NCBI GenBank assembly: GCA_012032425.1
Contig: JAAUQE010000005.1
Coordinates: 1-36,051, forward strand
From: Leptolyngbya sp. RL_3_1
GTDB lineage: Bacteria > Cyanobacteriota > Cyanobacteriia > Phormidesmidales > Phormidesmidaceae
DNA length: 36,051 nt
Direction: 5' to 3'
Part shown: positions 16,884 to 25,087 of the stretch, in pieces
Position numbering within the stretch: the stretch's first letter is position 1
How the letters are laid out: each line of letters starts with the position of its first letter
Position numbers and translations under genes: made by a program
Notes under the pieces: model-generated
The model's database searches: none
What the model saw: the letters and a program-made list of their open reading frames with translations, nothing else
What the model was told of the DNA's origin: nothing

Positions 16884-18167
16884 ATGAGTAACCACCTTGC
16901 GATCGCCACCGTTACCGCCACCCTGCAACGCACCCTGCAAGCCTCGGTGCAGATGGATGTGGATGGGGCGCGCGTCACCACCGTCAGACCCACGGATATT
17001 GGCAATGGCACCCCCGAGACGGGCGTCAACTTGTTTTTATACCAAATCATTACCAACGGGGCGCTCAGCAATTTAGATGCGCCGCGTTTTCGCAATAAGG
17101 GGGATTTTTCGAAGCGCCAGATCGCCTTAGAACTGCACTATATGGTCAGTGTTTACGGCGATGATAATGAGCTGGCCCCCCAGCGGTTGATGGGCAGCAT
17201 CGTGCGGACGCTCAACGATATTGGCAATATTTCCCCCGACCTCATCCGCGAAACCTGTGAGGACGCCACCCTGAGTTTCTTGAGCGACTCGACCTTGGCG
17301 GATGATTTCCAGCAATTGACCGTCATGTCCTTGGACCTCAACCTGGAGGATTTATCCAAAACTTGGAGCATTTTCTTTCAAGCGCCCTATATTTTGTCCG
17401 TGGCTTACAAGGTGATGGTGGTAATGCTAGAGAGCGACGCCCCCCTGCGCGTTGGCCTGCCGATTCGACAGCGTCAAACCGGAGGGGCCGCCCCCCTATC
17501 TCAATCAGCCCACCATTGATCGGGTGATTCCGGCGACGGGTCCCATGACCCCAATTCTGGGAGACAGCATCCTCTTGATTCAGGGCAGAACCTTGCAAGG
17601 GCTGCACCAGACCTTGATTCGGATCGGGGGCATTGAAGTGCCGCCCACCGCCATCAGCGCCACCGAGCTGAGGCTAGACCTGAGAGCGTTGCCGCCCCAA
17701 TTGCTGCGGGCGGGGGTGCAGAGCCTCCAGGTGCTGCACCCCCTGCGACGGGCAGTTTGCCGACGGGCTCCCCCCGCTATGGTTTGGGGGTCGAGTCTAA
17801 CGCTGCCCCCTTTATTCTTAGGCCAACGGTGGAGTCGGCAGGGGTGGCGTTGGCCGAGCGTGATGATGACGACTTATTCACGGGGGCGGTGGTTTTACAG
17901 CTCAACTTACCGGTGGATCCTCAGCAGCGCCTGGTCTTGTTTTTGAATGAGTTATCTGTGGCGAGACCGGTGTCCTATGTTTTTGGTCAGGGCGTCGCTG
18001 ACGCGAGTCATGCCCGCCAGATCACTATTCCTTTTAAAAAGCTGCAACCGGGCGACTATCTGGTCCGAGTGCAGGTGGATGGGGCTGAAAGTCAGTTGGT
18101 AATTGATGATGTCCCTGGCAGCCCCACCGAAAATCGATTTGTTGGCCCCCGCGTCACGGTGGCTTAG
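16884..18167 (+). CDS. DUF4255/Pvc16-like CIS terminator protein with IPT/TIG-like C-terminus (two frame breaks)
   Basis: The first 200 residues are a clear DUF4255 (Pvc16 N-terminal) domain: IATVTATLQRTLQ, NLFLYQIITNGALSNLD, ALELHYMVSVYGDD. Pvc16/Afp16 caps the tube and sheath end in Afp/PVC particles. The reading frame is lost near the C6 run 17491-17496 (one extra base or two missing) and regained near the C5 run 17739-17743 (one missing). The middle frame reads YLNQPTIDRVIPATGPMTPI with TLIRIGGIEVPPTAISATEL, a TIG-like beta domain. The last part reads GDYLVRVQVDGAESQLVIDD, the standard end. The two breaks cancel, giving about 427 aa, the usual layout of cyanobacterial homologues. Confidence 0.88.
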
Positions 18168-18172
18168 GCGCG

Positions 18173-18202
18173 GGCTGGATCGTTGGGGCCAGCCTTTTTT
18201 TT
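18173..18202 (+). terminator. Intrinsic terminator after the DUF4255 gene
   Basis: GGCTGG at 18173-18178 pairs with CCAGCC at 18189-18194, with a short loop, followed by eight T (18195-18202). It begins 5 nt after the DUF4255 stop codon and ends the plus-strand CIS unit, showing that the regulator and DUF4255 gene form a two-gene operon. Confidence 0.88.
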
Positions 18203-18250
18203 CACCCCACTGAGGTCACCACCGAGTTCACCCCATTGAGGAATGGTCCT

Positions 18251-18481
18251 ATGGCTATGGATCCCCTGGAAGAACGCCTGAATCTAGAAATAGAGGGCAT
18301 GAGCATTAACCAACTGAATGCGTTGGGTAATCAGGCCATTCAAATGGGTCTGATTGCCGGTCATGGCTATCACCAGGGACAGTACGAGATTCTGCGTCAA
18401 GGTCAGGCCAAACTCATGACCCCAGAAGCGGCGATGCAGTACTTGCAGCGGTTGATTCAATCGGTTTCAGAATCAACTTGA
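18251..18481 (+). CDS. Conserved-looking small protein, function unknown
   Basis: A 76-aa acidic, helical protein (MAMDPLEERLNLEIEGMSIN, then QAIQMGLIAGHGY and PEAAMQYLQRLIQS) with no family I recognise. It lies after the CIS terminator, so it is probably not part of that operon. Its 3' end overlaps the convergent tilS gene by 25 nt. ATG 18251 is chosen over an upstream TTG. Coding is judged from the regular amphipathic helices and normal composition. Confidence 0.6.
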   Translation: MAMDPLEERLNLEIEGMSINQLNALGNQAIQMGLIAGHGYHQGQYEILRQGQAKLMTPEAAMQYLQRLIQSVSEST

Positions 18482-19482
18482 CTGGCGCTAGGGTCTGGTG
18501 GGCGGGCCTGAATCCACTCAATCCAGCCCGCCCTCATGCGGGCGATCGCTCCCCCCGGTAACGGGTCGGTTTGGCTGCGGTTGGGGGCGGTGATTAATGC
18601 CACCAGCTTTTCCACATGGGCAAAGCTGATTTGTTGGGGGGTGCTCTGGCGGAGCCATTGGCGCATCACCCGCCGCTGTAACGCTAAGGGGGCAGCGGCT
18701 AGGACGCGGCAGTCAAGGCGGTTGTAATCGGCATCCCAGCAGCGCTGCCAGAGTAGGTCGGTTTGCCCGTCTAAATACTCCACCTCTGCCGATAAAATTT
18801 CAGCGGCGTGAGCCAGGGTGCGATCCGCTTGGGGGTTGAGGTGCTGGCGCAGTAGGGGCAAAATATCCAGCCGGAGCCGGTTGCGGGCGTAGGCGCGATC
18901 GCCGTTACTGCTATCTTCCCAAAAGGTGAGCCCTTGAGCCTGACAGAATTCGGTGAGTTGAGCCCGAGTGATCGCCAATAATGGCCGCACCAGTTGAATC
19001 TCTGGATCAGCCCCCTGCAACGGTCGCTGCCAAGTCAGGGCCTGGAGGCCATCCGCGCCGCTGCCCCGCACCAAGTTGTAGAGCAGGGTTTCGGCGCGAT
19101 CGCTCGCGGTATGCCCAGTCACCACCACCGTACAGCCCTGACAACAAGCGACTGCGTGAAAAACGGCATAACGCCACTGGCGGGCAGCGGCCTCCCCTCG
19201 GGGCGGAACGGCAGCGGCAATCACCTCACAGGGAATCTGCCAAGTCGCTAGGGTCTCCATCACAAACGCTCCATTGGCATCGGCATCCTCCCGCCAACCG
19301 TGATTACAGTGGATGCCCCGGAGTTGCCATCCCCAGTGGGGCTGGAGATCTACCAGTAAGCGCATCAATGCCAAAGAGTCTTGCCCCCCTGACACGCCCA
19401 CTAGCGCCCGACAGCCCTGGGGCAGCAGCGGTCGCCCCTTTAGGGTTTGGTGGAGATGGGCGTGTAAGGGGGACCAGTTCAC
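18457..19482 (-). CDS. tilS: tRNA(Ile)-lysidine synthase TilS
   Basis: This 341-aa N-type ATP pyrophosphatase converts C34 of the tRNA-Ile CAU anticodon to lysidine, so that it reads AUA. The PP-loop SGGQDS is at residues 31-36, followed by HCNHGWREDADA, VTGHTASDRAETLLYNLVRG and ARNRLRLDILPLL, all diagnostic of TilS. The start is GTG at 19482. The short C-terminal part lacks a full TilS-C domain, as is common in cyanobacteria. Confidence 0.95.
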   Translation of the reverse strand: MNWSPLHAHLHQTLKGRPLLPQGCRALVGVSGGQDSLALMRLLVDLQPHWGWQLRGIHCNHGWREDADANGAFVMETLATWQIPCEVIAAAVPPRGEAAARQWRYAVFHAVACCQGCTVVVTGHTASDRAETLLYNLVRGSGADGLQALTWQRPLQGADPEIQLVRPLLAITRAQLTEFCQAQGLTFWEDSSNGDRAYARNRLRLDILPLLRQHLNPQADRTLAHAAEILSAEVEYLDGQTDLLWQRCWDADYNRLDCRVLAAAPLALQRRVMRQWLRQSTPQQISFAHVEKLVALITAPNRSQTDPLPGGAIARMRAGWIEWIQARPPDPSASQVDSETD

Positions 19483-19693
19483 AGGGTGAATTCAATACGA
19501 GTCAACGGGGCAAGCAATAAGCCGATCGAAATAAATAATCCTGGTCTGCACCCGGTCCGCATCGGAGCGCGTGGGGTTAAAACCACCCAAAAACGTAGCG
19601 ACTGAGAAATCCTGGTCTAATATGTCGGCTAGTATGTCAGAACCCAATGACTTCAGGTTGCCCTTAGCAACTGCTCCTCCATGAACTCGGACC

Positions 19694-20475
19694 ATGAACT
19701 CAGAGTCTCCGCCACCCACCCCTGTCTCTGAACTGCCTATCCCTGAAGCGAACCCGGACGAGCAGGTGCGCTTTAAGAGCCAAGGGGGACGGTTGATGTT
19801 GCTGCTGCCCCCAGAACCAGAGGAGGATAGCTTACCCCTGCCCTGGTCAGAATTATGGGAGCAGCTCAAGCATCGCCTCAACGCTGGGGAACGGTTTTGG
19901 CAGCCCCGCACCACGGTCCATCTCCTGGCCCGCAATCGCTTACTCGATGCTCGCCAGCTCCAGGCGATCGCCGATGTCCTGGCAGAGGCCGACCTCGCCC
20001 TCAAGCGGATTTATACCAGTCGTCGCCAGACCGCTGTCGCCGCCGTTACCGCCGGGTATTCGGTGGATCAACATGCCCCGGTCACTCACCTCAACCAAAC
20101 CGCTGCCGAATCAGGGCGGGCTTTAGAGGAGCCCCTTTATGTCCAAAGCACGATCCGAGCTGGGGTTGAGATTCGTCACAATGGCACCGTGGTGGTGCTG
20201 GGGGATGTGAATCCCGGCGGCAGCATCATCGCCGAAGGCGATATTTTGATCTGGGGCCGATTGCGGGGCTTGGCCCATGCGGGCTATGGCGGTAACCCAG
20301 ACTGTCGGATTATGGCCCTACGCATGGACCCCACCCAACTGCGGATTGCCGATAAGGTGGCGCGCCGCCTGATCTGCCCCCGGAAGAATATCTGCCCGAA
20401 ATTGCCTACGTGGGCAGTGACGGTATTCGCATTGCCCTAGCAGCAGATTTTGCCCGACTCTCGGTAAAGGTGTGA
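19694..20475 (+). CDS. minC: Septum site inhibitor MinC (frame broken near 20367-20369)
   Basis: MinC blocks FtsZ ring formation away from midcell when recruited by MinD. The C-terminal beta-helix domain is clear: YVQSTIRAGVEIRHNGTVVV, LGDVNPGGSIIAEGDILIWG, LRGLAHAGYGGN. The written frame runs into nonsense after KVARR, ending at 20440. Adding one base at GCC(C)T near 20368 restores PDLPPEEYLPEIAYVGSDGI and a stop at 20473-20475, for 260 aa. That conserved ending leaves no doubt about the repair. The N-terminus is a Pro-rich linker. It starts the min cluster, 164 nt before minD. Confidence 0.93.
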
Positions 20476-20639
20476 GGATCGGTGTTTTTTCCCGGCTCAC
20501 CACTTGATTGGGTGACGGGGCCGGGATGGGGCATGATTGAAACCTGATATCCTCCTAGGGAGCCGCCTCGTTCGCGTTCCGCTCACCATCGCTCTAGCTG
20601 ATCATCGCTCTGTAAGATAAGGCCAAGCATTTTGAACCT

Positions 20640-21437
20640 ATGACCCGCATTATTGTTGTCACCTCCGGTAAAGGGGGGGTTGGTAAAACGACTTGTACGG
20701 CCAACTTAGGGATGGCGCTAGCGCAACTGGACCAACGGGTCGCGGTCCTGGATGCTGACTTTGGGTTACGGAATCTCGATTTACTCCTGGGTCTCGAAAA
20801 TCGGATTGTCTACACGGCTCTGGACGTGTTGGCCGGGGATTGTCGGATGGATCAGGCCCTGGTCAAAGATAAGCGCCAGCCCAATTTGGCCCTGCTAGCA
20901 GCGGCCCAAAATCGGTCGAAAGAATCGATCACCCCCGAACAAACGGCGGCCCTTGTGGCTCAGCTCACCGATCGCTTTGACTACATCTTGGTGGATAGCC
21001 CAGCGGGAATTGAGATGGGGTTTAGAAATGCGATCGCCGCCGCCAAAGAAGCCATCATTGTCACCACCCCCGAAATCTCTGCCGTTCGCGATGCTGACCG
21101 CGTCATTGGCCTCCTAGAAGCCAATGATGTCAAAAAGATGCAGCTGATCGTCAATCGTCTCAAGCCTGCCATGGTGCAAGAGCAGCAGATGATGTCGGTC
21201 CAGGACGTGCAAGACATTTTGGCGATTCCGCTGCTGGGGGTGATCCCCGATGATGAGCGGGTGATCGTTTCGACCAATCGAGGCGAACCGTTGGTGCTAG
21301 AGAAAAAGCTGTCCCTCCCCGGTCTGGCCTTTGCTAATGTTGCTCGACGATTGCAGGGGGAAACAGTCCCCTTTCTGGACTTAAATGCCCCCCACGACGA
21401 TTTGTTTGTGCGGCTACGACGTTTTCTCAAGGGTTAA
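20640..21437 (+). CDS. minD: Septum site-determining ATPase MinD
   Basis: A 265-aa ParA/MinD ATPase. It shows the deviant Walker A SGKGGVGKTT (about residues 9-18), LDADFGLRNLDLLLG, DYILVDSPAGIE and a C-terminal amphipathic membrane-targeting helix (LFVRLRRFLKG). MinD binds membrane as an ATP dimer, carries MinC and is released by MinE. The gene is intact, lies between minC and minE, and its ATG is at 20640. Confidence 0.97.
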   Translation: MTRIIVVTSGKGGVGKTTCTANLGMALAQLDQRVAVLDADFGLRNLDLLLGLENRIVYTALDVLAGDCRMDQALVKDKRQPNLALLAAAQNRSKESITPEQTAALVAQLTDRFDYILVDSPAGIEMGFRNAIAAAKEAIIVTTPEISAVRDADRVIGLLEANDVKKMQLIVNRLKPAMVQEQQMMSVQDVQDILAIPLLGVIPDDERVIVSTNRGEPLVLEKKLSLPGLAFANVARRLQGETVPFLDLNAPHDDLFVRLRRFLKG

Positions 21438-21491
21438 CGGCGATGTTGCTCCCTACGTTGCTACCCACTACCCGTCTTCTTTCCAGTGCCC

Positions 21492-21821
21492 ATGCTTAGT
21501 GACCTGCTCGATCGCCTGTTTAACCGGGGCTCCCATGAAACCAGTCGGGATGCTGTCAAGCGTCGCCTCCAGTTTGTGCTGGCCCATGATCGCTCTGACC
21601 TTAGCCCCGAGGTCGTCGAAAAGATGCGTCAGGAAATCCTAGAGGTGGTCTCTCGCTATGTAGAGATTGATCCGGATGGCCTCGAATTTGCCCTGGAAAA
21701 TGATGAACGGGTGACGGCCTTAATTGCCAATCTCCCCATCCGTCGCATTCGCGGCAATAAAGGTGAAGTAGCTAAAGGTGAAGTAGCTAATGTTGCCGCT
21801 GATGCCCCTAATGAGGTCTAG
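21492..21821 (+). CDS. minE: Cell division topological specificity factor MinE
   Basis: A 109-aa MinE that stimulates MinD ATPase and sets the division site. The N-terminal amphipathic helix [13 protein letters not shown] precedes the anti-MinCD region ([20 protein letters not shown]) and the dimer domain ([20 protein letters not shown]). After the conserved domain comes an extra tail made by a direct DNA repeat that encodes [13 protein letters not shown] 21492 gives the standard start. The stop lies 5 nt before the next gene. Confidence 0.95.
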   Translation: MLSDLLDRLFNRGSHETSRDAVKRRLQFVLAHDRSDLSPEVVEKMRQEILEVVSRYVEIDPDGLEFALENDERVTALIANLPIRRIRGNKGEVAKGEVANVAADAPNEV

Positions 21822-21826
21822 GGACA

Positions 21827-22219
21827 ATGGCTGAGCTGCCACCCCCCCCAGATACAACGGTGATTCAGGCCCTCCATCTGGGGGCCATTCAGCGCCATCT
21901 GTTTCTCTGTGCCGACCAGAGTAAGCCCAAATGTTGCGATCGCGATGCCAGTCTAGCGGCCTGGAATTATCTCAAAGCACGGCTTCAGGCCCTACAGCTT
22001 GATCGGCCCCATGCAGAGCGACCCGATTGTATCTTTAGAACCAAAGCCAACTGCTTGCGAGTCTGTCAACAAGGGCCAATTTTGTTAGTCTATCCAGATG
22101 GGGTTTGGTATCACAGCGCCACCCCTGATGTGATCGAACGCATCATCCAGGAGCATTTGATCGGTAATCAAGTGGTTCAGGATTATGCTTTTATCACGCA
22201 CCCTCTGGTCACCCCTTGA
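21827..22219 (+). CDS. Thioredoxin-like [2Fe-2S] ferredoxin domain protein
   Basis: A 130-aa protein of the thioredoxin-like [2Fe-2S] ferredoxin group. Cysteines at 28 and 36/37 ([10 protein letters not shown]) and at 76 and 80 (CLRVC) fit the four-ligand cluster pattern. [20 protein letters not shown] and [15 protein letters not shown] are typical of cyanobacterial members, which are soluble electron carriers of unknown partner. It lies 5 nt after minE, so co-transcription with the min genes is likely. Confidence 0.85.
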   Translation: MAELPPPPDTTVIQALHLGAIQRHLFLCADQSKPKCCDRDASLAAWNYLKARLQALQLDRPHAERPDCIFRTKANCLRVCQQGPILLVYPDGVWYHSATPDVIERIIQEHLIGNQVVQDYAFITHPLVTP

Positions 22220-22417
22220 GATGAGCCTTAACCGCTCCCGGTCCCCACAAAAATCTTGGGTAGCATCGTCTCAGCAAGGGTCTCGACTTGTAACCGGATT
22301 GATACAAAGCGCGTTAGTCAACGGCAATTTCCGGGATTTGAGCGTATCCTCTGAAATAACGGTGGGTATTCTATGGAAGCGAAATTTTAAGAATGGGTTT
22401 GAGGTAAGCAGATCAGC

Positions 22418-23065
22418 ATGAAAGAGACCAGTGCAAGTGATCAGAAAACCCTATTGCTGATCGATGACGACCCTAACTTGATTTTGTTAGTCAAAGACTA
22501 TTTAGAGTTTCGAGGCTATCAGGTCACCACTGCCGAGAATGGTAGAGAGGCCCTAGAAGTGCTGAAGGGCGAAAAGCCGGACATGATCATCTGCGATGTG
22601 ATGATGCCGGAAATGGACGGCCATACCTTCGTTAAAAACGTGCGCAGCGATCCAGAGACCGAATGGATTCCCGTTTTGTTTTTATCTGCTAAGGGCCAGA
22701 GCCAAGACCGCGTGAAAGGGCTCAATATGGGCGCAGACGTTTACATGGTGAAGCCCTTTGAGCCAGAGGAACTGGTGGCCCAGGTGGAGTCATCTCTCAA
22801 GCAAGCTTCCCGCTTAATCCGCCAAAAGTCCCAAGGCGGCATTACGACCCCCACCATCAATGTGCCCTTTGATGTCGAGCTGACCCCCACGGAGCTGAAG
22901 GTGGTGCAGTTTGTGGCGCGGGGCATGGCCAACCGCGAAATCGCTGAGGAGCTACAGGTCAGCCAGCGCACGATTGAGAGCCATGTCAGCAATATGCTGG
23001 GTAAGACCGGGCTGCATAACCGCACGGAGCTGGCCCGGTGGGCCATGGAAAATCAAAAAGCTTAG
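22418..23065 (+). CDS. Response regulator, receiver plus LuxR-type HTH
   Basis: A 215-aa NarL/FixJ-type regulator resembling the cyanobacterial and plastid Ycf29 group. The receiver domain has IDDDPN, the phospho-acceptor in MIICDVMMPEMDGH (D60), FLSAKG and VKPFEPEEL. The output HTH (about 150-213) reads LTPTELKVVQFVARGMANRE with QRTIESHVSNMLGKTGLHNR. No kinase is adjacent and the target is unknown. The 200-nt upstream gap shows no motif that I can name. Confidence 0.9.
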   Translation: MKETSASDQKTLLLIDDDPNLILLVKDYLEFRGYQVTTAENGREALEVLKGEKPDMIICDVMMPEMDGHTFVKNVRSDPETEWIPVLFLSAKGQSQDRVKGLNMGADVYMVKPFEPEELVAQVESSLKQASRLIRQKSQGGITTPTINVPFDVELTPTELKVVQFVARGMANREIAEELQVSQRTIESHVSNMLGKTGLHNRTELARWAMENQKA

Positions 23066-23136
23066 CAACCCACCTATGTTTCTTTTCTGCCTGCCGCCTT
23101 CTGGGTGGCGGGGTTTGCTAAACTGGTTTCCGCAAT

Positions 23137-23209
23137 GCTGGTGTAGCTCAGTTGGTAGAGCAGCTGATTTGTAATCAGCCGGTCGCAAGTTCGAGTCTTG
23201 TCACCAGCT
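23137..23209 (+). tRNA. tRNA-Thr (anticodon TGT)
   Basis: A full cloverleaf: acceptor GCTGGTG pairs with CACCAGC, D arm GCTC/GAGC, anticodon stem GCTGA/TCAGC around loop TTTGTAA with anticodon TGT, and T arm GCAAG-TTCGAGT-CTTGT. The length is 73 nt and CCA is not encoded. Confidence 0.96.
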
Positions 23210-23369
23210 TTCAAGCAAGATGGCCCCAATGCTTTCCAGGAAAGGAGTTTGGCCGTTCTTTTTTTGGCTCTCCCCGAAAACGGTCTAAGCTTCTTGGGAA
23301 GATCTCTTTTTTGTTTGTGAACATTACGCTATAAACTGCGAATCCTCTCCGGGTGGGCACCGCCCAATG

Positions 23370-23854
23370 CTAACTTTCGCAAAATCCTATCGACCGGTGG
23401 GCAATGCCCACCGTTGAGGCTGCTGCTGAAGCCCCTAAAGAATCCTCAAATAGGTGTCTACAGAGGTTGCAGGTAAGGGCATTGAGCGTCTGCTTTTGCA
23501 AAGTTAGCTCAATGCCTGGGGCTTCCAGGGGAATCACCCCCAATAGGGCATCGCGCCCACCAGGCAATTCTAAACATTCAAAATTGCCTTCCCGGCCCAG
23601 GAGCGAGATCCATGCATCTTGAAAAATCCGTGCTTTGCTGAGCCCAGTAGCCGTGGCAACATCCACTTCTTTGAACAGCTCTAACCCTAGGTGGGCAATT
23701 GCCTCAGTAGGCAAACAAAGGATCGTGGCTCCAGTGTCTACGAGCACATTTTCTAGGGTTAAAGACTTGACCGCTTCTGGGCCGATATATCCACGGGTTG
23801 AGGCAGATTGTCAGCCCGGTTAATAATGGTCAAGATCGTGAGGATTTTACCCAT
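23370..23854 (-). CDS. Clan AA (retropepsin-like) aspartic protease family protein, frame broken near 23795
   Basis: The body of the protein carries VLVDTGATILCLP (catalytic DTG), LGLELFKEVDVATATGLSKA and GGRDALLGVIPLEAPGIELT, typical of small cyanobacterial retropepsin-like proteins of unknown substrate. That frame has no ATG. The start MGKILTILTIINRADNLPQP lies in another frame from ATG 23854 (or ATG 23869). One extra C in the run at 23795-23797 would join them as PRGYIGPEAV, giving 161 aa. The last 20 residues come from a palindromic intergenic repeat (23395-23413), so the natural C-terminus may also have been replaced. It may be a true pseudogene or a sequencing error. Confidence 0.7.
23395..23413. 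repeat. 19-nt perfect palindrome at the 3' end of the protease gene
   Basis: CGGTGGGCAATGCCCACCG has 9-bp arms around a single A. A related GGTGGGCACCGCCCAA sequence lies 40 nt away (23352-23367). Both look like parts of a dispersed intergenic palindrome that has run into the protease reading frame, where it encodes TVGIAHRS. Confidence 0.75.
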
Positions 23855-23942
23855 TGCTTCGGCAGACATCAGCTTGGCTCCCGATACGCTATTACCATTG
23901 TAGGGCGGGGGATTGGGCAGCCTTGTTAGGCAGATAAACAAA

Positions 23943-24377
23943 ATGAAATTCTTAGTCCTTTTGTTGATGACACTTTTGGTGTCACTCGGCACCGCGCTCT
24001 TCATCGACCAGTTGTTTCGGCAACCGATCAAAAAGATTCTGACCCGACTGGTGACAGGTGATCTGAGTTCCGCTTGGCAGCGATACCTCAGGTTTGCCAT
24101 TTACATTGTCGGCATCTCGGGTGGCGTGCCGGTCTACAAACTTGAGCAGTACATCACCGGACGCGGCAATAACAACACTCCGCTGACGCTAACCTCAACT
24201 CGGATAGCCCTGGAGATCTACCGCACTATGATCCAGACCGCTCAGAGCGTTGCCTGGATGCTGCTCGTGTTCTTCGTGACCGCTCTGATTGCCTACGTTA
24301 TCCTGCGAGGGTTCGAGCTGCGTCGCCAACCCCCGGTCCATGAACCGTTAGATCATGGGGAAAAACCGTCTCACTAA
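23943..24377 (+). CDS. Small membrane protein, unknown
   Basis: A 144-aa protein with an N-terminal membrane segment (FLVLLLMTLLVSLGTALFI), a weaker central one (FAIYIVGISGGVPVY) and a C-terminal one (SVAWMLLVFFVTALIAYVIL), then a basic-acidic tail. The middle region between segments is polar and helical. I recognise no family. ATG 23943 (MKFLVLLL) is chosen because it places the first membrane segment at the N-terminus. It is divergent from the protease gene. Confidence 0.65.
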   Translation: MKFLVLLLMTLLVSLGTALFIDQLFRQPIKKILTRLVTGDLSSAWQRYLRFAIYIVGISGGVPVYKLEQYITGRGNNNTPLTLTSTRIALEIYRTMIQTAQSVAWMLLVFFVTALIAYVILRGFELRRQPPVHEPLDHGEKPSH

Positions 24378-24455
24378 CCTGACGTGAGGCCGCACGCACA
24401 ACGATCGCTATGGCCACCTCAACGCGCCAAATGCCTCTTGAGCACCCCCCTCAGG

Positions 24456-24740
24456 CTAAGCGTTGCAAGCGATCGCCAGCTCGCTAATCGTATCGGCTGC
24501 GATCGTGATCCTCAGCGCGCAATCCCGCACCTCTGGTGAGCGGTAGAAAGCCATGGGCATGTCATAGGTTTGATCATCAATCGTAGTGGGACCCAGAATC
24601 TCAAATACAGTCGTGATCGACTGCCCAGGGCAAACTCCAGAGATCGTACAAAATTCAGCCGATGTCGCGAAGATGCTCCACACTTGGCCCTCTGCCATGG
24701 CAATCGAGACGCCTTCATACTGCCAAGTCTCATCAGCCAC
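24456..24740 (-). CDS. Hypothetical protein, probably N-terminally truncated
   Basis: A 94-aa frame, VADETWQYEGVSIAMAEGQV, then VWSIFATSAEFCTISGVCPG and DMPMAFYRSPEVRDCALRIT. The two parts around GVCPGQSITTVFEILG suggest a domain of SmpA/BamE-like short repeats (a WxYxxVSI strand, then G-x-S-x-x-x-VFEILG), but this is weak. There is no ATG: the start would be GTG 24740 and an in-frame stop lies about 40 nt upstream, so the front half of a typical protein is missing. Three cysteines suggest an exported protein. It lies 44 nt after the NfeD-like gene. Confidence 0.5.
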   Translation of the reverse strand: MADETWQYEGVSIAMAEGQVWSIFATSAEFCTISGVCPGQSITTVFEILGPTTIDDQTYDMPMAFYRSPEVRDCALRITIAADTISELAIACNA

Positions 24741-24784
24741 AGCGTAGGGCGTATCTTCACGCAGTTCAGAAGGTCAGGAAAAGG

Positions 24785-25087
24785 TCAGGTTCGTGGCGGC
24801 TCTACCACCAAAATGGTGCTGTGGGAGCGATCGCAAATTCGCACCGTTGCCCCCACTGGAATGGTCACGGGCTGATCGCACCGCGCCCGCCATTGGGTGC
24901 CTTGGAACTGCACATGGCCTAACCGCCCTGGCCTAATCGCATCGGTCACCCGAGCTAACAGGGCATGTTCCGTTTGTTGATCCGTCGAGCCCGCGCCCCA
25001 AACCAACGGCAACATCGCCTCAAAAAAGTTGGCGTCTTCCTCCCTCGCTTCCTCACCTAATTTACGCAGCGTTTTAAACGGATTCAT
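24785..25087 (-). CDS. NfeD-like OB-fold protein (soluble, short form)
   Basis: A 100-aa protein ending in an NfeD C-terminal-like OB fold: IRPGRLGHVQFQGTQWRARC, VTIPVGATVRICDRSHSTIL, VVEPP. NfeD domains accompany membrane proteases and flotillins in quality control. Here there is no membrane segment and no stomatin or ClpP-like partner nearby. The N-terminal 35 residues are helical and acidic. The start is ATG 25087. Confidence 0.75.
   Translation of the reverse strand: MNPFKTLRKLGEEAREEDANFFEAMLPLVWGAGSTDQQTEHALLARVTDAIRPGRLGHVQFQGTQWRARCDQPVTIPVGATVRICDRSHSTILVVEPPRT

Noticed and set aside
1705-18167. Prophage
   Set aside because: No capsid, portal, terminase, integrase or lysis genes; the set and order (DUF4255, DUF6760-type, Afp7-like) are those of a CIS.
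20476-20560. Terminator between minC and minD
   Set aside because: GC-rich imperfect hairpin (CCCGG...CCGGG), but the T-run precedes rather than follows it.
22185-22421. 78-aa plus-strand frame before the second response regulator
   Set aside because: It overlaps the end of the [2Fe-2S] gene and the leader of the regulator; composition is random.
23220-23300. Terminator after the tRNA-Thr gene
   Set aside because: CTTTCC/GGAAAG can pair and a T-run lies further on, but the T-run is about 20 nt from the stem.
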